The position numbers and the translations under genes were made by a program. From positions 1 through 24,180 of the IMG/VR virus record IMGVR_UViG_3300009504_000038: DNA of 24,180 nt; one strand, 5' to 3'. The DNA comes from a virus. Under the pieces are notes generated by a model. That model saw nothing but the letters and a program-made list of their open reading frames with translations. It made no database searches and was not told the DNA's origin. Positions 15,236 to 21,312 of this stretch are shown here, one piece after another (position 1 is the first letter of the stretch; the number at the start of each line of letters is the position of its first letter).

Positions 15236-15394
15236 ACGTCTGAACGGGAATGGTTCTCCACGCAGAAAAACGATGGTCACTACCTGAGCCATCAGGACCG
15301 TGAGCACTCCCCAGGGGTTCTGGTTAGCCAGCAACCAGAGGGTCAGTGCCCACAGACCCACTACACATACCAGGTTCGCCAGCAGAGTTGGCAT
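15218..15394 (-). CDS. Small two-helix membrane protein (58 aa), holin-like size
   Basis: The frame begins MPTLLANLVCVVG and runs 58 codons. Residues about 4-23 and 30-44 are strongly hydrophobic (VGLWALTLWLLA; VLTVLMAQVVTIVFL), joined by a short NQNPWG turn. The tail is basic (FRRNRPLK). This is the shape of small holins or other phage membrane proteins, but no lysin is visible here, so I do not call it a holin. The ATG at 15394 overlaps the previous gene by 34 bases. A GTG at 15361 overlapping that gene's TAG is an alternative start that would truncate the first helix. Its 3' end lies in iteron block B. Confidence 0.55.
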   Translation of the reverse strand: MPTLLANLVCVVGLWALTLWLLANQNPWGVLTVLMAQVVTIVFLRGEPFPFRRNRPLK

Positions 15395-15651
15395 TGGTAT
15401 GTGCGTTTCGTCCCGGCTCCGCCTTCGTCCACTACTCGGGTATCCTCATAGTGACAGTGTGGACACACGGAAACTTGCCGGGCTCTCTCGGCGATGGTGG
15501 CCTCTAGACCCTGTTGAAATAACCGCATCTCGGCTAGAGTCAACAGGCACACACTGTCGACGTGGACTCGTTTGTCCGGCGGCAGGAGCTGACAGTATCC
15601 TGATTTGTAGTACCGACACACCATACAGGTCCACATAGTACAGGTCCGCAT
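15361..15651 (-). CDS. Zinc-ribbon protein (96 aa)
   Basis: The N-terminal part is Cys-rich (MRTCTMWTCMVCRYYKSGYC), followed by a helical segment (LTLAEMRLFQQGLEATIAERA) and a C-terminal four-Cys ribbon: CPHCHYEDT...CQLCWRTW. CPxC...CxxC is the classic zinc ribbon of nucleic-acid-binding or transcription-related proteins. I chose ATG 15651 because AAGGAGGAG lies about 6 bases upstream; a longer frame upstream encodes the 25-residue membrane peptide in another frame. It belongs to the tightly packed small-gene run. A role in binding DNA, RNA or a host protein is inferred. Confidence 0.75.
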   Translation of the reverse strand: MRTCTMWTCMVCRYYKSGYCQLLPPDKRVHVDSVCLLTLAEMRLFQQGLEATIAERARQVSVCPHCHYEDTRVVDEGGAGTKRTYQCQLCWRTWYV

Positions 15652-15653
15652 AC

Positions 15654-15731
15654 CTACTCCTCCTTGTTGCTGAATACCAGAGCCAGCACCAGGACCACCC
15701 CGAGCAGTGCCACAAGTACGATGAGAGTCAC
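15654..15731 (-). CDS. 25-residue single-pass membrane microprotein
   Basis: A GTG that overlaps the upstream TGA (GTGA) opens 25 codons and stops at a TAG 2 bases before the next gene. The product is almost wholly hydrophobic (TLIVLVALLGVVLVLALVF) and ends SNKEE, one transmembrane helix with a short charged tail. The coding end GAGGAG also serves as the ribosome site of the next gene. Coupled start, stop placement and a perfect membrane helix in the only gap of the operon argue that it is translated. Function unknown; small phage membrane peptides can act in lysis control or superinfection exclusion. Confidence 0.55.
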   Translation of the reverse strand: MTLIVLVALLGVVLVLALVFSNKEE

Positions 15732-16042
15732 TTCGGCAACCAGTCATAGCAGCCATGATACAGCTCAGTGTAGACCTTCACCGGAATCAGTGGCCGGAAA
15801 TCATCCATCGGGCGATAGTCGGACGTACAGACCCCCAAAACATGATACCTTTCGGACAAACACCCCCCAAAACGGCTTTTATTTGCGTTACGTGCCCAGT
15901 ATCGACAGTTTGAGCAAGTCTTATCACGGTGGTCCATATCCGGGTCCTTCTCCAGATAGTTGTCACACGTAACCACCTGGACCGGAGCAGTACGGGGCAC
16001 CGAGCACACATTTTCGTGGATGCACTTTTTACACAGGTTCAT
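15728..16042 (-). CDS. Cysteine-rich hypothetical protein (104 aa)
   Basis: Two Cys groups are visible: MNLCKKCIHENVC with a further C at TCDNY, and CSNCRYW with C at GGC, GVC and GC near the end. Each CxxC...C...C group could hold a metal ion, so it may be a double zinc knuckle. The ATG has GGGAGGAC about 9 bases upstream. Its stop overlaps the GTG of the membrane microprotein. It resembles the many small Cys-rich early phage proteins of unknown function, and shares the CxxC-x(n)-YW/RW style with other products in this run. Confidence 0.7.
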   Translation of the reverse strand: MNLCKKCIHENVCSVPRTAPVQVVTCDNYLEKDPDMDHRDKTCSNCRYWARNANKSRFGGCLSERYHVLGVCTSDYRPMDDFRPLIPVKVYTELYHGCYDWLPK

Positions 16043-16066
16043 TTCAACTTGTCCTCCCGCCCTAGA

Positions 16067-16435
16067 TTACGAGCCGTAAACTCCTGCCCTCCGCAGGCGT
16101 TCGACCAACTGTTCAGCAATCTCTTGGAGGTTGGTTGTTCCTAAATCATCTCGTTTCACTGACACTGTGAGTGTCACGCCCTCGGCCTGCCTGTCTATGA
16201 CACGCAGCAAGTTTTGGACATCGGTCGGAGCATGTGCTATACGCTCGGCGTTGTCTCTAGCATCGTCATCGCCAAATCTGCCCACATCAGCAATCCAAGT
16301 ACCGTGTGGAAACTGTCCTGCGGGCCGCACAACCAGTTCGTTGCTACTAAACGCTTCGGCTCCTGGGTTATACCCGGATTCCCACGGTCCCACGTTTGCC
16401 CACCTTTTCCGGATGGCCTCGATGTCTACCTTCAT
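16067..16435 (-). CDS. Hypothetical phage protein of the EAIRxRW...GPW type (122 aa)
   Basis: It begins MKVDIEAIRKRWANVGPWE and later has DNAERIAHAPTDVQNLLRVIDR. This pairing (EAIR-RW...GPW at the start and IAHAP-D---LL near the middle) is common in phage early-region proteins; no biochemical role is known to me. The C-terminus (VTLTVSVKRDD... EIAEQLVERLRRAG) is an extra strand-helix unit. The ATG follows GGAGGG at good spacing and overlaps the previous stop (ATGA). The N-terminal DIEAIR-RWA also occurs in the 125-residue protein downstream in coordinates, suggesting paralogy. Confidence 0.7.
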   Translation of the reverse strand: MKVDIEAIRKRWANVGPWESGYNPGAEAFSSNELVVRPAGQFPHGTWIADVGRFGDDDARDNAERIAHAPTDVQNLLRVIDRQAEGVTLTVSVKRDDLGTTNLQEIAEQLVERLRRAGVYGS

Positions 16436-16554
16436 CCCGACTCGCCCTCCTCTTTCGCAGGTTCTAGAGCAGCTGCCTCCAACGCAGCCCGAAGGTCTTT
16501 GTGTGCCTGTATCAACCCCGCAAACGCGGTAATCGGCATCTGAACCTGCGACAT
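16432..16554 (-). CDS. Small hypothetical protein (about 40 aa)
   Basis: The frame gives a short Ala/Glu-rich helix (HKDLRAALEAAALEPAKEEGE) ending with a 4-base ATGA overlap with the next gene. That overlap is the main support. I take the ATG at 16554, which has an AGG about 6 bases upstream; ATGs at 16617 and 16608 would lengthen it but overlap the preceding gene without a clear ribosome site. No domain recognised. Confidence 0.45.
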   Translation of the reverse strand: MSQVQMPITAFAGLIQAHKDLRAALEAAALEPAKEEGESG

Positions 16555-16582
16555 CTGAGCCTGGTTTTGATGATATCGGTGG

Positions 16583-16903
16583 TCATCCCCACACAACCCC
16601 CTTCCCATCACAAGCATGGCATGGCCTTGTCGGAACAGCGGTGCCTGACCAGCCTACGGCGGTATAGTCATTGAGCCTGCCAGCTCCGTTGCACACGGGG
16701 CAGATGTGTGGCTTGCGGCCAGCCTTGCGCCCCATCAGCGGACACGGCTCGTCAGGATACGGGCAGCACCGCAGGTTGCCGCCGCAGCCGCCTCTGATAA
16801 CGACTGTTTGCGGCTCCGAGCCGCCTGTTGTGCCGCCACCGCTGCCCCCCGTGGTAGAGCCGCCGCCACCACCGCACCAGCCCACGCCGGGTATCCACTT
16901 CAT
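16583..16903 (-). CDS. Glycine-rich protein with DnaJ-like CxxCxGxG zinc motif (106 aa)
   Basis: After a short start (MKWIPGVGWC) comes a Gly/Thr/Ser run (about 11-30), then scattered Cys (GGC, RCCPY, PC), and a C-terminal zinc motif pair: CPVCNGAGRL and CHACDGKGVV. CxxCxGxG repeats are the hallmark of the DnaJ cysteine-rich domain, which binds zinc and unfolded proteins, but the J domain is absent here. Phages often carry such isolated repeats. The ATG overlaps the previous stop (ATGA) with a strong GGGGGAG site. Confidence 0.72.
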   Translation of the reverse strand: MKWIPGVGWCGGGGGSTTGGSGGGTTGGSEPQTVVIRGGCGGNLRCCPYPDEPCPLMGRKAGRKPHICPVCNGAGRLNDYTAVGWSGTAVPTRPCHACDGKGVVWG

Positions 16904-17277
16904 TCCCGCTCCCCCTCTCTTGGTTTCCAGGCGGCGCAGGAGTGGTCGGGGTCAACCCAAATCCTCACCCGCCCTGGCCCCCACAGTTCTAGCTGGAACG
17001 GCCTGTGGATGCACTTCCAGCCCGTGTCACCGTCAGGCGAACAGTCCTCCCTTGCCCACCCGCACCCATCACACCGCCTGCCCTCCAGCTCTCGTATCCT
17101 AGCCTGCGCTGCGTCACGCTCGGCGGTGGCTGCGTCTAGGGCGGCGAGGAGGGCAGGGATGTCCTCGCAAGCATCCCGCAACGCTGCCTGCATCTCCTCC
17201 AAGTAGTACGGCTCAGGGTTGGGGTCCGCCCACCTCGCCCTAATCGCCTCAATGTCTGCCGCTGTCGGGGTGGTCAT
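16900..17277 (-). CDS. Coiled-coil plus Cys-rich hypothetical protein (125 aa)
   Basis: The start TPTAADIEAIRARWADPNPEPYY is related to that of the 122-residue protein. Residues about 35-66 form a probable coiled coil (LLAALDAATAERDAAQARIRELEG), followed by CDGCGW, C in EDC and C in KCIHRP, a likely zinc site, and a WGPGRVRIWVDPDHSC segment. The ATG has GAGGAGG 9 bases upstream and overlaps the preceding stop by 4 bases. Function unknown; it is part of the early small-gene operon. Confidence 0.72.
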   Translation of the reverse strand: MTTPTAADIEAIRARWADPNPEPYYLEEMQAALRDACEDIPALLAALDAATAERDAAQARIRELEGRRCDGCGWAREDCSPDGDTGWKCIHRPFQLELWGPGRVRIWVDPDHSCAAWKPREGERE

Positions 17278-17654
17278 GGCTGTGCCTCCTCACGATAAGG
17301 GCAGTCCCAATAGGGGCCATCCTCCCTCGTGTTGTGCCAGTCGGGGTGGCAATGCCCGAAGGGTGATTCAGGCAGGGCGCACCACTCGTCAACTCGGTCG
17401 CCGTCGTCTGCTGTTTGCAGGTGCTCACACTCAAAGCAGGGCCAATGCTCTCCAGCCCACAGCTTCCGCTCCTCACTCATTCCCGCTCCCCCTCTCCCCA
17501 TCATAGCGTCTATCCTGGCCCGTAGCGTAAGCATGATTTCCTTGGCGACCTCGGCTGAGCCACCCTGCGTGATTTCATCGGGAAACTCGTGCATGATGAA
17601 GTTACCAAGGTCGAGTAGCTGGTCCCGGTAAAACTTCGCTGATGGTTTGGTCAT
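17274..17654 (-). CDS. Hypothetical protein (126 aa), apparent fusion of two small genes with an internal ribosome site
   Basis: Residues 1-55 are a helical unit (FYRDQLLDLGNFIMHEF... IMLTLRARIDAMM). Residues 59-126 are a separate Cys-rich unit (MSEERKLWAG, CFECEH, C, C, C near the end). The second unit begins with Met preceded by a GGGGGAG site identical to that of the gene at 16903, so it may also be translated alone from 17480. A single-base shift would end the first unit at a TGA overlapping that ATG, the normal junction in this operon. The main start has GGAGGGG upstream and a 4-base overlap. Function unknown. Confidence 0.68.
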   Translation of the reverse strand: MTKPSAKFYRDQLLDLGNFIMHEFPDEITQGGSAEVAKEIMLTLRARIDAMMGRGGAGMSEERKLWAGEHWPCFECEHLQTADDGDRVDEWCALPESPFGHCHPDWHNTREDGPYWDCPYREEAQP

Positions 17655-17983
17655 TTAGACCCCTCCTTCGCTGGCTTATGGTCTGGGCACCCCGAGCCAA
17701 ACCGATACTGTTTCGTGAGAGCGCAGCGACCCCAAGACAACCCAAGGGCGGCGTGCCACCCCGAAGGCTCCCAATGCACACAGAGCTTCTCGAATGGTTT
17801 CAGGTGCTCGTGACAGGGGTCGACCTTTGACTGCCACTCCCGGCAGTAGTGCCCCTCGGGCGTGAATACTTCATACCCGCCCTCCACGTAGTAGCCATCC
17901 CACTGACACCTGCCCATAACGTATCGACTTGGGCTATCCCACTGTTTCCAGCGTAGGCACGTGCCACACGTAGTATCGGTCAT
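17651..17983 (-). CDS. Cysteine-rich hypothetical protein (110 aa), two-fold internal repeat
   Basis: Eight cysteines fall into two similar halves: CGTCLRW...W...GRCQW...YC and LCVHWEPSGW...W-GRCALT...GC. A C...W...GRC pattern in each half suggests two small metal-binding or disulfide units from a duplication. Many phage early genes encode such domains; the role is not known. The ATG follows GGGGGAGC at suitable distance and overlaps the preceding stop (ATGA), and its own stop overlaps the next start. Confidence 0.7.
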   Translation of the reverse strand: MTDTTCGTCLRWKQWDSPSRYVMGRCQWDGYYVEGGYEVFTPEGHYCREWQSKVDPCHEHLKPFEKLCVHWEPSGWHAALGLSWGRCALTKQYRFGSGCPDHKPAKEGSK

Positions 17984-18168
17984 TTCAGACGCTCCCCCAG
18001 GATGTACACAATGTCGCTGAGTCCGTCACGCAGAGTCAGCTTGAGCTGGGTCAGCTCACGCCGGACCTCCACCAACTCACAACGGCCACTAGACGACATC
18101 AGCGCACAATCAGATGTGCAGTCCACCTCATCGTCTCCGGTCGACTGTAACGGACAGAATCTCTCCAC
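17980..18168 (-). CDS. Small Cys-rich phage protein (62 aa), first gene after the promoter
   Basis: It starts at the GTG at 18168, 8 bases after GGAGG, and reads VERFCPLQS...CTSDCALMSSSGRCELVEV followed by a helix (LTQLKLTLRDGLSDIVYILGERL). The CPL...C-x3-CAL...G-C-L arrangement is a widespread small phage protein type, presumably binding metal through the four Cys; function unknown. A longer frame up to 18231 would include the promoter and is rejected. The gene leads the small-gene operon. Confidence 0.75.
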   Translation of the reverse strand: MERFCPLQSTGDDEVDCTSDCALMSSSGRCELVEVRRELTQLKLTLRDGLSDIVYILGERLK

Positions 18169-18202
18169 ACTGTGCCCTCCTCCAGTTTTGCTTCTTATGA
18201 TA

Positions 18203-18231
18203 ATTATAACGGACCGCCCACCCGGGTTCAA
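18203..18231 (-). promoter_or_regulatory. Sigma70/sigmaA-type promoter of the small-gene operon
   Basis: On the minus strand TTGAAC (18231-18226) and TATAAT (18208-18203) are separated by exactly 17 bases, a near-consensus promoter. Transcription would start near 18196, about 28 bases before the GTG of the first small gene. The -35 overlaps the stop codon of the primase gene. The bases around the -10 (GGTCC-GTTATAATT) resemble those of the promoter near 20506. Confidence 0.8.
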
Positions 18232-20171
18232 CGGTGAATCGTGATTTCGCCCGGGTCATCTACTATGCTGCTCAGGGAGGTGTTCCGGCTCTCCTCGATT
18301 CCGAGCTCGGTTATCCGGCACCTGACGCTGCGTCCTGTGCCCTCCATCACCGCAAAGCCCCTGCTACACAGGAGGGTCACAATTTCGACCGCCTTGGTGC
18401 GCCCACACCCCAAAAGCTCCCGGACATCCCGGTTCTGCACGGCCTCGACCCGGACCATGTGGTGCAGCAACCGCCGCCATTCCGCGTCAGCTGAGGTCAT
18501 CGCCGTGACATCATATTGGTTGTCGCCGAATCGGCCCAGGTTGAACGTGAGCTCCAGCTCCGGTAGCACCCCGACCCGCAACTGCCGCTCCATATTGAGC
18601 GTCCGAGCACTGCCCTCCGGCTGCGACCTTTGCTCCTGGTCGACGTAACGCAGATACGCTCCAGAGTCCAACCATCCGTGCAGTGTAGTCGACCCCAAGA
18701 GCCTTTGACCACCCCGCACCCCTGCCGAGCCCTTGGAAAAGTGGTGGACCACCACAATCGCCAGCTGGTAGGTCCGGCTGAGCTGGATTAGCTGCTGCAA
18801 TACGGGCCGGAGCTCCCGCTCATCCGAGACACTGGCCGCACCGAGCATCAGGTAGAGCGGGTCCAGGACCAGCAGTACGGGCTCGGTCTCCTCGATTTTG
18901 GCCATCAGTCGCATCATGTGGTCCCGGTCGGTCAGGTTGAATCCCTCTTGTGACAACAGATGTATGGGGATGTCCTGTAGGGATGGGGTCGGCTGTATGG
19001 TATACCGCCCGTTGTCGGACCTGCGGATAATGGGTCTGAGGTCCCGGCCCATCTTATGTTGGAGTATCTTGAAAAAACGGTCCTGTACGTCCCGGGGATG
19101 GTTCTCATTTTGGACAATCAGCACCGGGCCTTGGTGGCCAATCTCCATCGAGCCCAAAAACGGTTTGCCTGTGGCCACGCTTACCGCTAGGTCGGCAGTA
19201 AGAACACTCTTGTACGTCTTAGGCTCCCCAGCCACAATGCCGTAGCTCTCCCGGGTCCAAAAGTCTTTGACCAGCCAGAGCTGTTCGCCGAAGTGCTCGT
19301 GCATGAGGTCATCAAGGTGCTGCCACGGGGTGGCCTCCAACAGAGCACTAGTGGCGGTTGGGGAGTTGTCCAGCAGCTCAATGAAGGTGTCGCGGAAGGT
19401 CTCTTGGTTCCGGCAGTACAGCTCATTGGGGTCCTTGGCCTCCGCCGGGAGCTTGGCCACCCGGACGGCTCCGCTGAACCGCAAAGAGCGCAGCTTGGCC
19501 GGGACGTTGGCCGCAAACTGCGCTCCCGCATCGTCATTTTCTTGGACCACCCAAATTGTCGACAGGTCCCGGACCATCTCCGCTGTCAGGAGGTGGACCA
19601 TCGAGGCCCCGGGGATACCGAGGGCCGGGATTTCGTTGTACCACAAGGTCCAACAGTCGGATTCGCCCTCGACAATCACCAGATACTGCTCCTGGCGGGC
19701 CTCATCGAGCCGCCAAAGACCATACGGCACGGGCCTGCCAGTGCTGCCGAGCCACCTCGGACCCCCGCCCGGACCCATGATGGTCCGCAGACGCTGCCGG
19801 GGTGCCGGGGTGCTGTCCTCCAATAGATAAGGTATGCCGACCCCTCTGGGGGTGTCCTCCAAGCCGAGCTCCCGCAGGAAGTCCTCCGGTATGCCTTTGC
19901 TCTCGGACAGTGCTGCGACCGTGGCGGACACCGAAGGGCTCCGGGTATCATCCAGGAACAGGTCCTCGGAACCCAGGCCCAGCTCCGTGGCTATCTGCTC
20001 CGCCGGAGCCTGGCACCCGTGACAGTGCAACAAAATGCGGTGGCCCCGCACGTCGATTGACAACGATGGATTGGTGTCGGCATGTACCGGGCATCTGGCC
20101 TGCCATTTGTCCGGTCCCTGCTCTCGAACACCGTCAAGACGCTCTAATAGCGCAGCTACCTTGGTGTGCAT
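18228..20171 (-). CDS. DnaG-type primase / RepA-like hexameric helicase (647 aa)
   Basis: The N-terminus is a CHC2-type zinc-binding domain (C27 and H30 in RCPVH, C50 and C53 in HCHGC), followed by a Toprim-like segment (VIVEGESD, 166-172). Residues about 310-530 form a RecA-fold ATPase: Walker A GEPKTYKS (315-322), Walker B VLLVLDPLY (432-440) and VVVHHFSKG with RGGQRLLGS. A winged-helix-like end (RDVRELLGCGRTKAVEIVTLL) follows. Together they synthesise primers and unwind DNA at the fork. I prefer ATG 20171, with AGG 9 bases upstream and 8 bases after the regulator's stop; it gives the usual short N-terminus. ATG 20231 would add 20 residues. The Toprim part is less canonical than the zinc and ATPase parts. 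Confidence 0.88.
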   Translation of the reverse strand: MHTKVAALLERLDGVREQGPDKWQARCPVHADTNPSLSIDVRGHRILLHCHGCQAPAEQIATELGLGSEDLFLDDTRSPSVSATVAALSESKGIPEDFLRELGLEDTPRGVGIPYLLEDSTPAPRQRLRTIMGPGGGPRWLGSTGRPVPYGLWRLDEARQEQYLVIVEGESDCWTLWYNEIPALGIPGASMVHLLTAEMVRDLSTIWVVQENDDAGAQFAANVPAKLRSLRFSGAVRVAKLPAEAKDPNELYCRNQETFRDTFIELLDNSPTATSALLEATPWQHLDDLMHEHFGEQLWLVKDFWTRESYGIVAGEPKTYKSVLTADLAVSVATGKPFLGSMEIGHQGPVLIVQNENHPRDVQDRFFKILQHKMGRDLRPIIRRSDNGRYTIQPTPSLQDIPIHLLSQEGFNLTDRDHMMRLMAKIEETEPVLLVLDPLYLMLGAASVSDERELRPVLQQLIQLSRTYQLAIVVVHHFSKGSAGVRGGQRLLGSTTLHGWLDSGAYLRYVDQEQRSQPEGSARTLNMERQLRVGVLPELELTFNLGRFGDNQYDVTAMTSADAEWRRLLHHMVRVEAVQNRDVRELLGCGRTKAVEIVTLLCSRGFAVMEGTGRSVRCRITELGIEESRNTSLSSIVDDPGEITIHR

Positions 20172-20179
20172 GGCCGCGC

Positions 20180-20464
20180 CTACTGTGCTTGCTGATTCGG
20201 TATCGGAGCTGCGTTTCGCCAGGACTCCCATTCAGTCCATAAGGTCTTAGGTCGACAGGCGTACAGCTTGGAGAGCTCCGTCGCCCGGGGTTCGGTCAAA
20301 TCCACCACGCCGGACTCGATTGCAGCGACTGTAGCAGGGGATACTCCAAGATGTAGGGCGATTGTAGCTCGGGATAGTCCTCTTTGCTCACGGCGGATTC
20401 TGACCGGATTTTCTCGGGTCCAGTCTCTGCGGCGGGTCTCATCGACACGACTAAGCGGCGGCAA
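20180..20464 (-). CDS. XRE-family HTH regulator (94 aa)
   Basis: The core PVRIRREQRGLSRATIALHLGVSPATVAAIESGVVDLTEPRATELSKLY is a Cro/CI-type helix-turn-helix with the usual IRREQ...S...A..LGVS..TV..IE.G spacing. It would bind operator DNA as a dimer. I chose the TTG at 20464, 8 bases after GAGG; no ATG is available downstream of the promoter in this frame. The C-terminal tail (KTLWTEWESWRNA) is Trp-rich. It is the first gene of the minus-strand operon and faces another XRE gene across the promoter region, so it is likely one half of an early switch (inference). Confidence 0.8.
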   Translation of the reverse strand: MPPLSRVDETRRRDWTRENPVRIRREQRGLSRATIALHLGVSPATVAAIESGVVDLTEPRATELSKLYACRPKTLWTEWESWRNAAPIPNQQAQ

Positions 20465-20500
20465 AATGCAGCCCCTCCTCCCAAGATGGTCTGTGCAACA

Positions 20501-20509
20501 ATTATAACA
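20501..20509 (-). promoter_or_regulatory. Extended -10 promoter of the leftward regulator/primase operon
   Basis: The minus strand reads TGTTATAAT, a perfect -10 hexamer with an extended TG. The -35 at 17 bases (TTCCGC) is poor, which extended -10 promoters tolerate. The start site would lie near 20494, about 30 bases before the TTG of the HTH gene. Its -35 zone overlaps the -35 of the rightward promoter, so the two may compete or share an operator. Confidence 0.65.
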
Positions 20510-20521
20510 GGACCATAGGTA

Positions 20522-20551
20522 TTGCGGAAGCCCAAACCCAAAGTATATAAT
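20522..20551 (+). promoter_or_regulatory. Rightward promoter for the HTH-queT-dpdA-polymerase operon
   Basis: TTGCGG (20522-20527) and TATAAT (20546-20551) are 18 bases apart. AGGAGG (20571-20576) and a GTG at 20586 follow. The C/A-rich spacer (AAGCCCAAACCCAAAG) is distinctive. The whole intergenic region is only about 120 bases and serves both directions. Confidence 0.75.
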
Positions 20552-20585
20552 TATGCTAAACACCCAACAGAGGAGGTTTTGAGTC

Positions 20586-20816
20586 GTGCCGATTACGGTA
20601 ATGGAGTACCGCAGGCGGACCAAGGGGCTAACGCAGATAGAGCTGGCCCAGCATGTCGGGCTCAGTCAGCCCGAGATTTCGCTCATTGAGAGCGGTCACG
20701 CCCAGCCCAAGCCGGATGTGCGGGCTGCGCTGGCCAGGACTCTCGATGTCGACCCGCTTCACCTGCAACTCGACTACGCCGAGTGGTTGAGGGTGCTGCG
20801 CGATGAGACTGCTTAA
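20586..20816 (+). CDS. XRE-family HTH regulator (76 aa)
   Basis: Nearly the whole protein is a Cro/CI-type HTH domain: EYRRRTKGLTQIELAQHVGLSQPEISLIESGHAQPKPDVRAALARTLDVDP, with the recognition helix around SQPEISLIESG. There is no effector domain, as in Cro-like repressors. The GTG at 20586 is 9 bases after AGGAGG; an ATG at 20601 is less well placed. The gene leads the rightward operon and overlaps queT by 14 bases, so it may autoregulate the DNA-modification and replication genes (inference). Confidence 0.85.
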   Translation: MPITVMEYRRRTKGLTQIELAQHVGLSQPEISLIESGHAQPKPDVRAALARTLDVDPLHLQLDYAEWLRVLRDETA

Positions 20817-21312
20817 GGTTGACTGGACCCCCAGGTTGTTGGCACATACGGCGGTTCTAGCTGCGGTTATCGTGGCCACGAACATGCTGACCTCGGTGTT
20901 CTCATTCAGCGTGGGTCCGCTCAACTTGAGAATCGGTGACGCTCTGTTAATGCTGGTCTACTACTCGGGACCGTGGGCAATCTACGCCTTCATCATTGGT
21001 GGTACGGTCTCCAACCTGTTAGGAAGTCCGCTCGGTCTCATCGACGTGATATGGGGTGGAGTGGGCCTCAGCCTCATCGGTGGCTACCTATCGCTCCGGG
21101 CTCCTAACGCTGTCACGTCCGCTTTGGCTTGGGCGTTGACCACGGGCATTGGAGTGGCTGGCATGTTGACGCTCATGCTGGGCCTGCCGTTTTGGGCTTT
21201 GGCTGTGCCCATCACCCTATCCAACGCCGTAGTCCTGTTGATAATCGGCATCCCACTCTGCCGGACCCTGGTTCATCGGGTCCTGTGGGTGCCTATACGG
21301 AGGGACCGCTAG
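20803..21312 (+). CDS. queT: QueT-like queuosine-precursor transporter (169 aa)
   Basis: This integral membrane protein has five or six hydrophobic segments (about 12-33, 48-67, 76-98, 103-126, 129-150). It carries the QueT-family signature: FSVGPLNLRIGDALLML near the start, and NLLGSPLGLIDVIWGG in the middle, matching the family's N-L-SPLGLIDV block. QueT proteins are thought to be substrate-binding subunits of ECF-type transporters for queuosine precursors such as preQ1 or preQ0. A phage copy would raise the supply of a 7-deazaguanine base. The ATG at 20803 has GAGGG 10 bases upstream. The TAG stop overlaps the GTG of the transglycosylase gene, a strong functional link. Exact substrate is inferred. 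Confidence 0.8.
   Translation: MRLLKVDWTPRLLAHTAVLAAVIVATNMLTSVFSFSVGPLNLRIGDALLMLVYYSGPWAIYAFIIGGTVSNLLGSPLGLIDVIWGGVGLSLIGGYLSLRAPNAVTSALAWALTTGIGVAGMLTLMLGLPFWALAVPITLSNAVVLLIIGIPLCRTLVHRVLWVPIRRDR

Noticed and set aside
14738-15287. Plus-strand open frames across the iterons encoding a repeated GRYPHFSGR peptide
   Set aside because: The 21-base iteron period is a multiple of three, so any frame gives a repeated peptide. There is no ribosome site, the frames are on the wrong strand for the region, and the octamer also occurs inverted, which fits DNA sites and not coding.
15218-15394. Naming the 58-residue two-helix protein a holin
   Set aside because: Size and topology fit, but no endolysin lies nearby and the gene is in an early-looking operon, so the name would be a guess.
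18169-18231. ATG-like upstream start of the first small gene (TTG at 18231)
   Set aside because: It would place the -10 and transcription start inside the coding region; GGAGG sits just before the GTG at 18168.
20465-20623. Longer version of the leftward HTH protein starting at 20623
   Set aside because: The extra N-terminus would span both divergent promoters and is hydrophobic nonsense; the TTG at 20464 has a proper GAGG site.
21129-21311. Longer DpdA-like start inside queT
   Set aside because: The added 61 residues are an out-of-frame reading of queT; the GTG at 21312 has GGAGGG at good spacing and overlaps the queT stop.
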